Made by a program: the position numbers and the translations under genes. From Clostridium oryzae (GTDB lineage: Bacteria > Bacillota > Clostridia > Clostridiales > Clostridiaceae), in the NCBI RefSeq assembly GCF_002029235.1, contig NZ_MZGV01000020.1:1-64000 (forward strand): a stretch of DNA of 64,000 nucleotides, written 5' to 3'. Each line of letters begins with the position of its first letter. The stretch's first letter is position 1. The notes under the pieces were generated by a model. That model was not told the DNA's origin, made no database searches, and worked only from the letters and a program-made list of their open reading frames with translations. This document shows positions 18,506 to 28,160 of the stretch, piece after piece.

Positions 18506-19741
18506 ATGGAATTTATATTGCTATTAATTTTTTCATTAACATTATTAATTGAATATTTTCAAAATAAAAGTTTGTTTAATGGATATTTTCTCGTAATCGG
18601 TCCATATATAATCATTGCATTACTTAATAATTATATAATGAGCAGCTTTGGATATGAGAAGTTGAATACTGATTCACTTTATATACTGTTTTTTGGAGGT
18701 CAGATTTTCTATGCAGGTATGATTGCGTGTAGGAGTCTTTTACATTCAAAGAAAGATAGATCTACTCATCTATCAGATAACAATATTGAATCAGTTAAAA
18801 TAAATATTAATATAAAAATAGTTTCATATTATATAGCTTTTGTTTTACTTTTTAGGTTATTTCAAATCATTAGTATATATCGTCAGGGAGGTATAGCATA
18901 TATAACAAATAATGATTTTGAAGTCATGCAATTAAAAGGAATAGGTGCCCATCTGGAGTTGAGTATCTTTCCACTGGAAGCAATAATGTTATACGAAGGA
19001 ATTAAACAAAGGAAAAAAATCTTTTTTCTTTTGTATTTTCTCGGCATTGTTATAGCGTTTTCAAGTTTTATAAAATATCATGTCATAGCATATGTTATGA
19101 TTTCCTATTTATATTGTTCAATTAAGGACAAGCATTTGATGAAAAAAATGCTTAACTATATAATTGTAGGAATTTTAGGACTATTCGTTCTAAATTATTA
19201 TATTAGCTTTTTGCTCCGTAATATGCAGTATGCAGGTAATCAATACCTGTATAAGATATGGAACTATATAGGCGGCAGCAGTATAAATGCCAACTGGGTT
19301 ACTTCAAATCTATCGGGTTCATATAGTTCTAAAGATTATATGCTAAACACATTTATGACATTACCTAATCTATTTTTCGATAAATTGATAGGATTGAGGG
19401 TTGAAGGCCACTTGATTACGATGGGATTTAGAAGTATTAATGAATGGAATATGACTTCCAATGTTATAGGAGTTTTATATAATATTTATCTGACAAATAA
19501 TATTATATTCTTTGTATTTGCGCTTCTTGTATGGGGGGCAGTAACGGAATTAATAGTCATTATGGTGAAAAGAATTCGAACTGAGAAAATAGCACTTTTT
19601 GCGAGTGTTTATTTTACTTTTAACGCACTGTCTTTTTTTGCAAATTATTTTACGCTAGTACTTCCATGGGAATTACTGATTTGGAGTCTTTTAACTATTC
19701 CTATAATAAATTTAGTAGTTCCAAAGGCAAGGAGGATATAA
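18506..19741 (+). CDS. Wzy-like oligosaccharide repeat-unit polymerase
   Basis: A 411-residue polytopic membrane protein with about ten hydrophobic segments. The sequence is poorly conserved, as is usual for Wzy proteins. It includes a large extracytoplasmic-type loop around residues 235-300 (MQYAGNQYLYKIWNYIGG and the following segment). Position between glycosyltransferases and a flippase in a capsule operon supports a role joining repeat units on the outer membrane face. The assignment rests on topology and context rather than on a motif. GGGCGGTG precedes the ATG. Confidence 0.75.
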   Translation: MEFILLLIFSLTLLIEYFQNKSLFNGYFLVIGPYIIIALLNNYIMSSFGYEKLNTDSLYILFFGGQIFYAGMIACRSLLHSKKDRSTHLSDNNIESVKININIKIVSYYIAFVLLFRLFQIISIYRQGGIAYITNNDFEVMQLKGIGAHLELSIFPLEAIMLYEGIKQRKKIFFLLYFLGIVIAFSSFIKYHVIAYVMISYLYCSIKDKHLMKKMLNYIIVGILGLFVLNYYISFLLRNMQYAGNQYLYKIWNYIGGSSINANWVTSNLSGSYSSKDYMLNTFMTLPNLFFDKLIGLRVEGHLITMGFRSINEWNMTSNVIGVLYNIYLTNNIIFFVFALLVWGAVTELIVIMVKRIRTEKIALFASVYFTFNALSFFANYFTLVLPWELLIWSLLTIPIINLVVPKARRI

Positions 19742-19743
19742 TA

Positions 19744-20751
19744 ATGTTTTTTACATTTGGAGTTATAACATACAATCAGCAGAAGTATGTCTTGGAAACT
19801 CTAGAAAGTATAAAGTATCAGATAAAAATTTATGGGAAAAACATGAGATTCAATTTAGTGGTTTCTGATGATGCCTCTAAAGATCTTACACTAGTATATG
19901 TAAAGAAGTGGCTGGCTTTAAATCCTGATTTGTTTGAAAATGTTAAGATATTAAGCTCAAAATCAAATATTGGTACTGTAAATAACTATCACAGACTACT
20001 AGATCACGTTGAGACAGAAGATTTCAAAGTGATTGCTGGAGATGATTTGTTTTCTAATAATAATCTGTTTAGCTATGTGAGCTTATTGAAGAAATATGAT
20101 CTTGTTTCATATTTCCCTTTGTATTTGCAGCAGGGAAGGATTTACTATGATGATAATAGATTAGTAAGATTTATATATGGAATGGATAAAAATTATAAAT
20201 ATTATCTTGATGAAATTAAGAAAGGCAGTTTATTTCATACACCTTCAACATTTTTTAAAAACTGTCTATATACTGATAGCTGCAGAGAATTTGTGAGTGA
20301 ATTCTATCTTTTTGAAGATGATCCAAGATGGTATAAATTTTTGAAGGATAATCTAAATTTAAACATAAAATTTTTGCTTAATCCTCTCATATTATATAGA
20401 ATGCATGATGAATCTGTATGCCATGGATTACCTAAAAAAAATAAGACAGCAGATATTTTTACTAGCGACCTAATAAAACTAAAGAAGCGATATTATGATG
20501 ATGAAAACGGAATTTTAATGAAATTGTACCTAAAATGTGATATTTTTTCATTTAAAATTAGTAATCCATTATTAAAACCTATCAATTACATTAGAAGAAT
20601 TGAATTAATAAAAAGAAAGCAAAGTAGAAACGTCAAAAAATCAATGGCTGAAGCTAAAAGTATATTGAAAAATCAATGTCGTAGCAGCAAAGAGTACTAC
20701 AACGAAATATGTAAAAAAGTTAATGAAGCTATCAATAGATTCGAAAAATGA
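19744..20751 (+). CDS. Glycosyltransferase family 2
   Basis: A 335-residue GT-A glycosyltransferase. FTFGVITYNQQKYVLETLESI, NLVVSDDASKD and VIAGDDLF are the nucleotide-sugar and metal-binding blocks. I chose ATG at 19744, two bases after the preceding stop codon and 7 bases after AAGGAGGA, rather than an in-frame ATG inside the polymerase gene. This tight spacing suggests translational coupling. The C-terminal third is Lys-rich and may contact the membrane. Confidence 0.88.
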   Translation: MFFTFGVITYNQQKYVLETLESIKYQIKIYGKNMRFNLVVSDDASKDLTLVYVKKWLALNPDLFENVKILSSKSNIGTVNNYHRLLDHVETEDFKVIAGDDLFSNNNLFSYVSLLKKYDLVSYFPLYLQQGRIYYDDNRLVRFIYGMDKNYKYYLDEIKKGSLFHTPSTFFKNCLYTDSCREFVSEFYLFEDDPRWYKFLKDNLNLNIKFLLNPLILYRMHDESVCHGLPKKNKTADIFTSDLIKLKKRYYDDENGILMKLYLKCDIFSFKISNPLLKPINYIRRIELIKRKQSRNVKKSMAEAKSILKNQCRSSKEYYNEICKKVNEAINRFEK

Positions 20752-20829
20752 GATTTTAATAAACAGCTCAAGCACTTATATGACAGCAGTTTAGTTTTAA
20801 TAATTACTAACGATGAGGGAGAGATTTAA

Positions 20830-21639
20830 ATGATTCATCCATCAGCCAATATAGGCAAAAATGTAACTATAAAAGATGATGTAATAATATGTGAAAATGT
20901 GACGATAGAGGATAATGTTTATATAGATTATGGCTGTATTATCAGAGAAAATGTTCACATTAAAAAAGGAAGCTTCATTGGTGCGAGAAGTATTCTTGGC
21001 GAATATTTATTTGATTTTTATGGGGATAAAGTCAATAAGCTTCATCCACTAGTAATAGGTGAAAATGCACTGATTAGAACTGAAAATATAATATATGGAG
21101 ATACAAGTATAGCTAATAATTTTCAAAGTGGTCATAAGGTTACTATTAGGGAACATACTACAATAGGCAGAAATGTTAGAGTAGGCACTCTGTCAGATAT
21201 ACAAGGCTATTGTGAAATAGGAAATTATGTTAGTATGCATAGCAATGTTCATGTTGGACAAAAAAGTAAGATTAAAGACTATGTATGGATTTTCCCTTAT
21301 GTAATTTTAACAAATGATCCCACACCTCCATCAAATGAATTAATAGGAGTTACTATAGATTCATTTGCTGTAATTTCTACCAGAAGTGTTATACTTCCAG
21401 GTGTTCATATAAAGGAAGATGCATTAGTAGGGGCTGGAGCTGTAGTTACGAAAGATGTGCAAAAAGAGATGGTGGTAGTTGGTAATCCAGCAAAAGAGGT
21501 TTGTTCCGTTAGAAAAATCAAAAATAAATTTACCGGAGAAGCAGTTTATCCATGGCGTAATAATTTTAAAAAGGGAATGCCTTGGGAAGCTTCAGATTTC
21601 GAAATATGGATTCAGGAAATAAAAATTATAGAAGAGTAG
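20830..21639 (+). CDS. Left-handed beta-helix acyltransferase, probable FdtC-like
   Basis: A 269-residue protein built largely of hexapeptide repeats (IGKNVTIKDDVIICENVTIEDN, IREHTTIGRNVRVGTL) and ending with the acetyltransferase signature LVGAGAVVTKDVQ...VVVGNPAKEV. The family transfers acetyl or acyl groups from CoA to amino sugars. It sits directly before a 3,4-ketoisomerase and a sugar aminotransferase, so the likely substrate is the dTDP-3-amino-3,6-dideoxyhexose that these make. That substrate is inference from order. GAGGGAGAG lies just upstream of the ATG. Confidence 0.83.
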   Translation: MIHPSANIGKNVTIKDDVIICENVTIEDNVYIDYGCIIRENVHIKKGSFIGARSILGEYLFDFYGDKVNKLHPLVIGENALIRTENIIYGDTSIANNFQSGHKVTIREHTTIGRNVRVGTLSDIQGYCEIGNYVSMHSNVHVGQKSKIKDYVWIFPYVILTNDPTPPSNELIGVTIDSFAVISTRSVILPGVHIKEDALVGAGAVVTKDVQKEMVVVGNPAKEVCSVRKIKNKFTGEAVYPWRNNFKKGMPWEASDFEIWIQEIKIIEE

Positions 21640-21647
21640 GTGAATCG

Positions 21648-22058
21648 ATGTATAATTGTTCGCTAATTAAATTTAAGGATATTACAGATAAATATGGACA
21701 TTTAACTCCCATTGAAGGCAAAATAGATATACCATTTGAAATAAAGAGAGTTTATTATATCACTGGTGTTGGACAAGGAGTAGTAAGAGGATTTCATTCA
21801 CATAGGAAGCTTCATCAAGTACTCATATGCCTAAATGGTTCAGTTAAAATCAGAACTAAGAATCCTGAAGATGAGGAACTAACTGAACTAAATGATCCTT
21901 CAGTTGGTTTGTATATTGGCCCTCATGTATGGAGAGAAATGTTTGATTTCACTGAAGGAAGTGTACTGTTAGTTCTTGCTTCAGAGAATTATTCCGAAGA
22001 TGATTATATAAGGAATTATGATTTTTATTTAGAGGAAGCTATAAAAATATATAGGTAG
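21648..22058 (+). CDS. fdtA: dTDP-4-dehydro-6-deoxyglucose 3,4-ketoisomerase, FdtA/WxcM family
   Basis: A 136-residue cupin. IPFEIKRVYYITGVG, the RGFHSHRKLHQVLICLNGSVKI block with active-site histidines, and YIGPHVWREMFDF are diagnostic of the sugar 3,4-ketoisomerase family. The enzyme moves the keto group from C4 to C3 ahead of amination. ATG at 21648 follows GTAGGTG and lies 9 bases after the acyltransferase stop. The next gene is the expected aminotransferase. The dTDP-glucose synthase and dehydratase (RmlA/RmlB) that make its substrate are not in this window. Confidence 0.88.
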   Translation: MYNCSLIKFKDITDKYGHLTPIEGKIDIPFEIKRVYYITGVGQGVVRGFHSHRKLHQVLICLNGSVKIRTKNPEDEELTELNDPSVGLYIGPHVWREMFDFTEGSVLLVLASENYSEDDYIRNYDFYLEEAIKIYR

Positions 22059-22070
22059 GAGAATCAAGTT

Positions 22071-23168
22071 ATGAAAGTTCCTTTTGTTAGTTTTGAACCT
22101 ATGCATAAAGAAATAGAAAATGAAATATATGATCAATTTAGGTCAGTGTACAGCAGAAATTGGTTTATACAAGGTGAAGAACTTTCCAAATTTGAAAATG
22201 AATTTGCAGAGTTTTGTGATAGTAATTACTGTATAGGATGCGGCAATGGTCTTGATGCACTTTATTTAATTTTAAGAGGTTTCGATATAGGTGCTGGAGA
22301 TGAAGTCATAGTACCATCTAATACTTATATTGCTACTGCACTTGCTGTTTCTTATACAGGAGCAAAACCAATTTTTGTAGATCCTGACTTAAAAACATAT
22401 AATATTAATTCCGAACTGATAGAGAGGGCTGTAACTAGTAGAACAAAGGCTATTATTGCGGTTCATCTTTATGGGCAACCTGCAGATATTGATGAGATAA
22501 ATAGCATTGCAAAAAAGTATGACTTAAAAGTAATTGAAGATTCAGCACAAGCCCATGGAGCATTATATAAAGGGAAAAAAGTTGGAAGCTTAGGGGATGC
22601 TTCAGCATTCAGCTTCTATCCGGGAAAGAACTTAGGGGCTCTTGGGGATGCTGGAGCTGTTGTAACAAATAATAGGGAGCTGGCTGATAAGATAAGAGCC
22701 CTCGGGAATTATGGTTCTAGCAAAAAGTATCATCACATATACAAGGGCAACAACTCAAGACTTGATGAAATGCAAGCGGCATTTTTAAGAGTAAAACTTA
22801 AGAATCTTGGTAAATGGAATGAAGAAAGAAGAAGAATAGCACAAAAATATTCAGAGGGAATAAGCAGCGATATCATATTTAAGCCTTATGAAGCACATTA
22901 TTCGATGCATGTATGGCATCTGTATGTGATTAGGACCGAGAGAAGGGAAGAACTTAGTTCATATTTAAATATGAACGAGATAGGAAATGTAATTCATTAT
23001 CCAATACCTATGCATTTACAGTCAGCATATAAGGAGCTAAATATAGAAGAAGGAAGTCTGCCTATAGCTGAAAAAATATCTAAAGAAGTGATAAGCTTAC
23101 CTATTTGGTACGGTATGAAGGATGAAGAAATAAACTACGTCATTGATAAAATTAATAGCTGGAGATAA
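22071..23168 (+). CDS. fdtB: Sugar 3-aminotransferase, DegT/DnrJ/EryC1 family
   Basis: A 365-residue PLP enzyme. Blocks include [57 protein letters not shown] and [16 protein letters not shown], where the lysine of PGKN forms the Schiff base. It transfers an amino group from glutamate to C3 of the keto sugar. The neighbouring FdtA and acyltransferase support a product such as dTDP-3-amino-3,6-dideoxyhexose. Galacto or gluco configuration cannot be told. TAGGAG precedes the ATG and the gap to fdtA is 12 bases. Confidence 0.88.
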   Translation: MKVPFVSFEPMHKEIENEIYDQFRSVYSRNWFIQGEELSKFENEFAEFCDSNYCIGCGNGLDALYLILRGFDIGAGDEVIVPSNTYIATALAVSYTGAKPIFVDPDLKTYNINSELIERAVTSRTKAIIAVHLYGQPADIDEINSIAKKYDLKVIEDSAQAHGALYKGKKVGSLGDASAFSFYPGKNLGALGDAGAVVTNNRELADKIRALGNYGSSKKYHHIYKGNNSRLDEMQAAFLRVKLKNLGKWNEERRRIAQKYSEGISSDIIFKPYEAHYSMHVWHLYVIRTERREELSSYLNMNEIGNVIHYPIPMHLQSAYKELNIEEGSLPIAEKISKEVISLPIWYGMKDEEINYVIDKINSWR

Positions 23169-23170
23169 TT

Positions 23171-24607
23171 ATGAATAAAAATAGGACAAAGCTTTTTCTT
23201 GAAAATTTCCTTATATACGGGCTTGGAGGCATAATTAGTAAAATTGCTCCTATCATAATGCTTCCAATTGTTACGAGACTTATGCCTAATACTACTTACT
23301 ATGGTCTCAGTGATTTGAGCAACATTACGGTTTCCTTTGGATCAGCCATTGCAGTTATGGGTATGTATGATGCTATGTTTAGAATGTTTTTTGAAAAAGA
23401 TGATTTAGAATATAGAAAAGAAGTATGCTCTAATGCATTAGGATTCGTCTTAATCAGTGGGCTTATAATGTGTCTTATTTTATTTTTGATGAAGAAATAT
23501 TTTTCAGTATGGATATTTAATGATATGAAATATGTAGGGTTATTAAATTTTACCGCTTTTAGTATTTTCATTTCTACATTGAGTAGTATTATAATGGCTC
23601 CTACTAGGATGCAAAACAAGAGAAAGGTATATCTTGCGGCAAATACAATATCTCCTATACTGGGCTACAGCATTTCAATCCCTCTGCTCATGCAAAAAAA
23701 TTATTTATACGCATTGCCGGCAGCAGCGCTGATTTCTTCTGCTATAATGCTGATAGTTTTTTATGGACTAAACAGAAGATGGTTCAATAGTAAAAGAGTA
23801 AATGTTGAGCTTATAAAAGAGATGCTAAAAATCGGAGCTCCATTAATGCCAGGTTTTATAGTGTACTGGATATTTACGTCCTGTGCCAGAATAATTATTT
23901 CAAAAGAAATAGGCAATGATTTTGTTGGAATATATGGAGTAGGAGCTAGGGTAGCGTCTGTAAGTCAATTTATTTATCTTGCTTTTGCAGGCGGCTGGCA
24001 GTATTTTGCTTTTTCCACGATGAAAGATGACGACCAAATTGTATTAACCTCAAACATATTTGAGTATCTGGCGTTAGTTGCGTTTTCAGCCTATATTATA
24101 GTAGTTCCATTTACTTATTACATTTTCAAATTACTTTTTACTGGGAGCTATGTTAATGGGTATGTAATTTTTCCATATTTATTTTTGTCACCATTATTGC
24201 TCATGCTATATCAAACAATAGTAAATCAGTTTTTGGTTGTGAAAAAAACATGGCCATCTACATTGATATTATCTATAGGAGCTATAACAAACATTATTCT
24301 TAATTATATTATGATACGAGTAATTGGAATTGAAGGATCAGCTGTTGCAACCTTGATAGGTTATGCTGTTAGCTTGATTATTGCTTCAATAGTGTTATCA
24401 AAAATGAAGCTTATTATTGTATCGAAACGAATAAAAATTATGAGTTTAATACTTATTTTATTTATAATTTTATGGAGACTAATATCACCTGTGAATATAC
24501 TGCCAGCAGTTTTTATATCTGTATTAGCTCTTATAATGTTTATTTATCTATATAGACAGGAAATTAATACAGTGTATAGAAATGGTATTAAATATATTTT
24601 AGGCTAA
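23171..24607 (+). CDS. Polysaccharide flippase, Wzx family
   Basis: A 478-residue membrane protein with about 12-14 hydrophobic segments. It begins LFLENFLIYGLGGIISKIAPII, the usual opening of MOP-superfamily oligosaccharide exporters, and includes RMFFEKDD and FVGIYGVGARVASVSQF. It should move undecaprenyl-linked repeat units across the membrane for polymerisation. It starts two bases after the fdtB stop, consistent with coupling. Together with the Wzy-like protein it defines this as a Wzx/Wzy-dependent pathway. Confidence 0.9.
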   Translation: MNKNRTKLFLENFLIYGLGGIISKIAPIIMLPIVTRLMPNTTYYGLSDLSNITVSFGSAIAVMGMYDAMFRMFFEKDDLEYRKEVCSNALGFVLISGLIMCLILFLMKKYFSVWIFNDMKYVGLLNFTAFSIFISTLSSIIMAPTRMQNKRKVYLAANTISPILGYSISIPLLMQKNYLYALPAAALISSAIMLIVFYGLNRRWFNSKRVNVELIKEMLKIGAPLMPGFIVYWIFTSCARIIISKEIGNDFVGIYGVGARVASVSQFIYLAFAGGWQYFAFSTMKDDDQIVLTSNIFEYLALVAFSAYIIVVPFTYYIFKLLFTGSYVNGYVIFPYLFLSPLLLMLYQTIVNQFLVVKKTWPSTLILSIGAITNIILNYIMIRVIGIEGSAVATLIGYAVSLIIASIVLSKMKLIIVSKRIKIMSLILILFIILWRLISPVNILPAVFISVLALIMFIYLYRQEINTVYRNGIKYILG

Positions 24608-24623
24608 AGGAAGGTAATGCATT

Positions 24624-25793
24624 ATGAGTAAAATTACAATAGCAGGGACAGGATATGTAGGACTAGCAAATGCAATTTTATTAGCTCAGCATAATGAAGT
24701 TACTGCATTAGATGTCATTCAAGAGAAAGTTGATATGATTAACAATAGAAAATCACCTATTATTGATAAAGAGATTGAAGAATATTTAGTATCTAAGGAT
24801 TTAAACCTAACAGCAACAACAGATAATTATAAAGCATTTAGAGATGCAGAATATGTGATAATTTGCACACCAACTAATTATGACGAACATAAGAATCATT
24901 TTAATACAAGAACTGTTGAAGCTGTAATTGCAAATGTATTATCTATCAATCCTGAAGCTACAATGATCATTAAATCTACTATACCAGTAGGATATACGGA
25001 AAAAGTTAAATCAATGTTTCAAACTGACAACATCATTTTTTCTCCAGAGTTTTTACGCGAAGGTAAAGCTTTATATGATAATTTGTATCCGTCTAGAATT
25101 ATTGTAGGAGAACGGTCAGAAAGAGCTGTAAAATTTGCAGCCCTTTTACAAGAAGGAGCTATAAAGCAGGATATACCAATTCTATTTACAAATTCAACGG
25201 AGGCTGAGGCAGTAAAGCTCTTTTCTAACACTTATCTAGCTATGAGAGTAGCCTTTTTTAATGAGCTGGATACCTACAGCGAATTAAAAGGGCTGGACAC
25301 TAAACAGATAATTGAAGGAATATGTTTAGACCCTAGAATAGCTAGCCACTATAATAATCCTTCTTTTGGCTATGGCGGTTATTGTCTGCCTAAGGATACT
25401 AAACAACTGTTAGCAAATTATTCTGATGTACCCAATAATATTATGGGTGCAATTGTCGAGGCTAATAGGACCAGAAAAGATCATATAGCTGACATGATAC
25501 TAGCCGGAAAGCCTAATACAGTAGGAATATATAGATTGACTATGAAAACAAATTCTGATAACTTTAGGCAATCTTCTATTCAAGGTGTAATGAAGCGTAT
25601 AAAAGCCAAGGGAGTTGAAGTAATAATCTATGAGCCTGCTATTAATGAGGATAGCTTTTATAACTCAAGGGTTATTAGAGATTTAAATGAATTTAAAAAG
25701 AAAGCAGATGTGATTGTCACTAATAGAATGTCTGAAGAAATCAAGGATGTTATAGATAAGGTGTATACTAGGGATCTTTATGGCAGAGATTAA
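24624..25793 (+). CDS. ugd: UDP-glucose 6-dehydrogenase
   Basis: A 389-residue NAD-dependent enzyme oxidising UDP-glucose to UDP-glucuronate, or a close UDP-sugar homologue. The N-terminal Rossmann motif is [14 protein letters not shown], the middle domain has [15 protein letters not shown] and [20 protein letters not shown], and the catalytic cysteine lies in [15 protein letters not shown]. Length and motifs are canonical. Its presence suggests that the polymer contains a uronic acid. AAGGAAGG precedes the ATG. Confidence 0.92.
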   Translation: MSKITIAGTGYVGLANAILLAQHNEVTALDVIQEKVDMINNRKSPIIDKEIEEYLVSKDLNLTATTDNYKAFRDAEYVIICTPTNYDEHKNHFNTRTVEAVIANVLSINPEATMIIKSTIPVGYTEKVKSMFQTDNIIFSPEFLREGKALYDNLYPSRIIVGERSERAVKFAALLQEGAIKQDIPILFTNSTEAEAVKLFSNTYLAMRVAFFNELDTYSELKGLDTKQIIEGICLDPRIASHYNNPSFGYGGYCLPKDTKQLLANYSDVPNNIMGAIVEANRTRKDHIADMILAGKPNTVGIYRLTMKTNSDNFRQSSIQGVMKRIKAKGVEVIIYEPAINEDSFYNSRVIRDLNEFKKKADVIVTNRMSEEIKDVIDKVYTRDLYGRD

Positions 25794-25858
25794 TAGTACG
25801 TTTAAATGAAAGCAACATAGGAATAATAGTGCAGTTACTACTGTTAGGAGGAAAACTA

Positions 25859-26542
25859 ATGGAATTTGATATATTAGAATATTTGATTCTTTTAAAAAAA
25901 AGATGGAGATTTATTACTATCATTACTCTTATGTTTACGTTAATGGCTGGTGTAGTAAGTTTCTTTGTTTTAAAACCAGTATATGAATCTGATATTTCTG
26001 TAATAATTGGAAGACCTAAAAACGTAAATTCTCAGAATTACTCTTCTAGTTATAATGATGTTATGATGTATCAGAAGATGGTATCTACTTACATGGAATT
26101 TGTAAGATCTAGAACTGTTATTGAGGACACTATAACCACTCTTAAACTTAATATAAATGTAGAGGACCTGCAAAATAAAATTTCAGTTACTGCTAAGGGT
26201 GATACTGAATTCTTGACAATAGCTGTGAAATCCAAGAACGCAGAGGAATCTATGAATATTGCTAACCAGCTTGCCAAATCATTAAAAAAGATAAGCAGTG
26301 ATGTAAAAAAGGAAGATAATGTCCAGATTTTGGACAAAGCCCAATTTCCAACAAGTCCTGATACGCCAAAACCATATTTAAATATGACTATTGCATTTAT
26401 TCTTGGATTTATGCTTTCTATTGTAATAGTCATCGTAATGGAATACTTAGACAATACTATAAAAGATCCAGAAGAAATAGAAAAACTACTAAACATTCCA
26501 GTAATAGGAACAATCCCTTATATGTCAAACAATAATAAATGA
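25859..26542 (+). CDS. cpsC: Chain-length regulator / tyrosine kinase adaptor, Wzz/CpsC family
   Basis: A 227-residue membrane protein with two helices (residues ~18-40 and ~170-192) flanking an extracytoplasmic domain, the standard Wzz layout. A proline-rich PTSPDTPKPYLN motif precedes the second helix. In Gram-positives this protein activates the separate kinase encoded next. I chose ATG at 25859 after GTTAGGAGG rather than the in-frame ATG thirty bases earlier. The kinase follows 12 bases downstream. Confidence 0.9.
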   Translation: MEFDILEYLILLKKRWRFITIITLMFTLMAGVVSFFVLKPVYESDISVIIGRPKNVNSQNYSSSYNDVMMYQKMVSTYMEFVRSRTVIEDTITTLKLNINVEDLQNKISVTAKGDTEFLTIAVKSKNAEESMNIANQLAKSLKKISSDVKKEDNVQILDKAQFPTSPDTPKPYLNMTIAFILGFMLSIVIVIVMEYLDNTIKDPEEIEKLLNIPVIGTIPYMSNNNK

Positions 26543-26554
26543 TGAGGTGAAAAG

Positions 26555-27223
26555 ATGCTTAAAGATATTATTTCTATAAAAGATCCTAAATCTACTGCAG
26601 CGGAGGCTTTTAGGACACTTAGAACCAATATACAGTTTTCTTCTTTTGATGAAGAACTTGATACTATAGTAATCACCTCAACACAACCAGGGGAAGGAAA
26701 GAGTACAGTTGCTACAAATTTAGCTGTTGTTATGGCTCACAGTGGAAAAAAGGTTTTACTTATGGATTGCGACCTAAGAAAACCTACGGTTCATAAAAAA
26801 TTAGGATTGTCTAATAAAGAAGGACTATCAAATCTTTTATCAAAAGAGAAGAAATTAGATGAAGTGATAAAGGCTTCTGATGTTGAAAATTTTTATGTTC
26901 TAACTACAGGACCTATACCGCCAAATCCATCAGAACTTTTAGAAAGTAATAAGTTTAGAAATTTTTTAAAGGAGATCAGTTCAGTATTTGATATTGTATT
27001 GCTGGATGCTCCACCAGTTCTTGCAGTTACTGATGCACAGATCTTGGCTTCATTCTGCAATGGGGTTGTATTTGTAGCAGGCTATGGACAAGCCGAAAAA
27101 AAAGCAATTGTAAGGGCAAAGGAGCTTATTGAGAAAGTTTCAGGGAAAATACTTGGCGTAGTAATTAATAAGGTACCTAATACAAAAGATTCTTACTATT
27201 ATTATAATTATGAATATAAATAG
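26555..27223 (+). CDS. cpsD: Capsular polysaccharide tyrosine autokinase, BY-kinase
   Basis: A 222-residue cytoplasmic bacterial tyrosine kinase. Walker A is STQPGEGKST, Walker A' is VLLMDCDLRKP, and Walker B is DIVLLDAPP. The C-terminus is a tyrosine cluster (SYYYYNYEYK), the usual autophosphorylation site. It works with the CpsC-like adaptor and is reversed by the phosphatase encoded next. Phosphorylation cycling controls polymer length or export. GATGAGGTG precedes the ATG. Confidence 0.94.
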   Translation: MLKDIISIKDPKSTAAEAFRTLRTNIQFSSFDEELDTIVITSTQPGEGKSTVATNLAVVMAHSGKKVLLMDCDLRKPTVHKKLGLSNKEGLSNLLSKEKKLDEVIKASDVENFYVLTTGPIPPNPSELLESNKFRNFLKEISSVFDIVLLDAPPVLAVTDAQILASFCNGVVFVAGYGQAEKKAIVRAKELIEKVSGKILGVVINKVPNTKDSYYYYNYEYK

Positions 27224-27236
27224 ATGAGGTGCAAAA

Positions 27237-28043
27237 ATGATAGATTTTCACAGCCATATTATACCAGGAATAGATGATGGCGCTGATAGTTTTGACATGT
27301 CTATAGAAATGCTTAAAAATTCAGTAAATGAGGGCACTAAATTTATTTGTGCTACATCTCACTATATTCCTGGAGAGGATGCAGCAGAAAACTTTAACTA
27401 CAGAAATGAAAAGGGTGTTGAAAGCTCTATATATGATGAGAAACTTTTAGAACTTACCAAGCTATGCTCTGAAAGAGACATAGATATAAACATACTTAAA
27501 GGTATGGAACTATATATGTCTTTAGAACTTCCAGAGTTATACAAAGAAAAACGAATATGGGGACTAAATAATTCTCAATATCTTTTAATAGAGCTGCCTA
27601 TGCAGCAATTTCCGCTTTATACTGAAGAGGTACTTTATGAACTTAGACTTCTTGGTGCAATACCGATTATTGCTCATCCTGAAAGAAATTTTAGGATAAT
27701 GAAGGATAGAACTCTACTCGAAAGTTTAGTTTCACAGGGCACACTTGCTCAGGTTAATGCAGGCAGTTTGACTGGTTCCTATGGAAAAGATATTAAAACC
27801 TTTGCGGAAGTACTGGTTAAAATGAACCTTGTGCACATGATAGGCAGCGATGCCCACAATGATAAAAAAAGAACCACAAAAATAAACGGAGCACTAAAGA
27901 TAATAGAAAAAAATAATAATGAACTATATAATTGGATAAAAGAAAATGAATTTAATATCATTAATGGATTAAGTGTTGAACTTCCTCAGATAAAGCGAAA
28001 GAATAAAACATCATTTTTCTTTGGCCTATTTAAGAAAAATTAA
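27237..28043 (+). CDS. cpsB: Tyrosine-protein phosphatase, PHP family CpsB/CapC/YwqE
   Basis: A 268-residue Mn2+-dependent phosphatase. The metal-binding PHP motifs are MIDFHSHIIPGIDDG at the N-terminus, CATSHY, IIAHPERN and MIGSDAHN. It should dephosphorylate the tyrosine cluster of CpsD. ATGAGGTG lies 6 bases before the ATG, 13 bases after the cpsD stop. A terminator follows, so this is the last gene of the polysaccharide operon. Order C-D-B at the 3' end differs from the 5' placement common in streptococci. Confidence 0.93.
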   Translation: MIDFHSHIIPGIDDGADSFDMSIEMLKNSVNEGTKFICATSHYIPGEDAAENFNYRNEKGVESSIYDEKLLELTKLCSERDIDINILKGMELYMSLELPELYKEKRIWGLNNSQYLLIELPMQQFPLYTEEVLYELRLLGAIPIIAHPERNFRIMKDRTLLESLVSQGTLAQVNAGSLTGSYGKDIKTFAEVLVKMNLVHMIGSDAHNDKKRTTKINGALKIIEKNNNELYNWIKENEFNIINGLSVELPQIKRKNKTSFFFGLFKKN

Positions 28044-28045
28044 AA

Positions 28046-28084
28046 TAACTACCCTTAATATGTCATGATTAAGGGTGGTTTAAT
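28046..28084 (+). terminator. Terminator of the polysaccharide operon
   Basis: ACCCTTAAT (28051-28059) pairs perfectly with ATTAAGGGT (28068-28076), extended by AACT/GGTT. The T-run after it is short. Confidence 0.7.
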
Positions 28085-28160
28085 AAAATTATGAAGTACA
28101 TATTTATTAAATGTTATAAATAACACTTACGGATAAGTTACATATAAGGAGGGGGTATTT

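Noticed and set aside
19666-19743. Upstream in-frame start for the second GT2 gene, overlapping the polymerase gene
   Set aside because: ATG at 19744 has a strong AAGGAGGA site and begins directly with the family motif, so the overlap is unnecessary.
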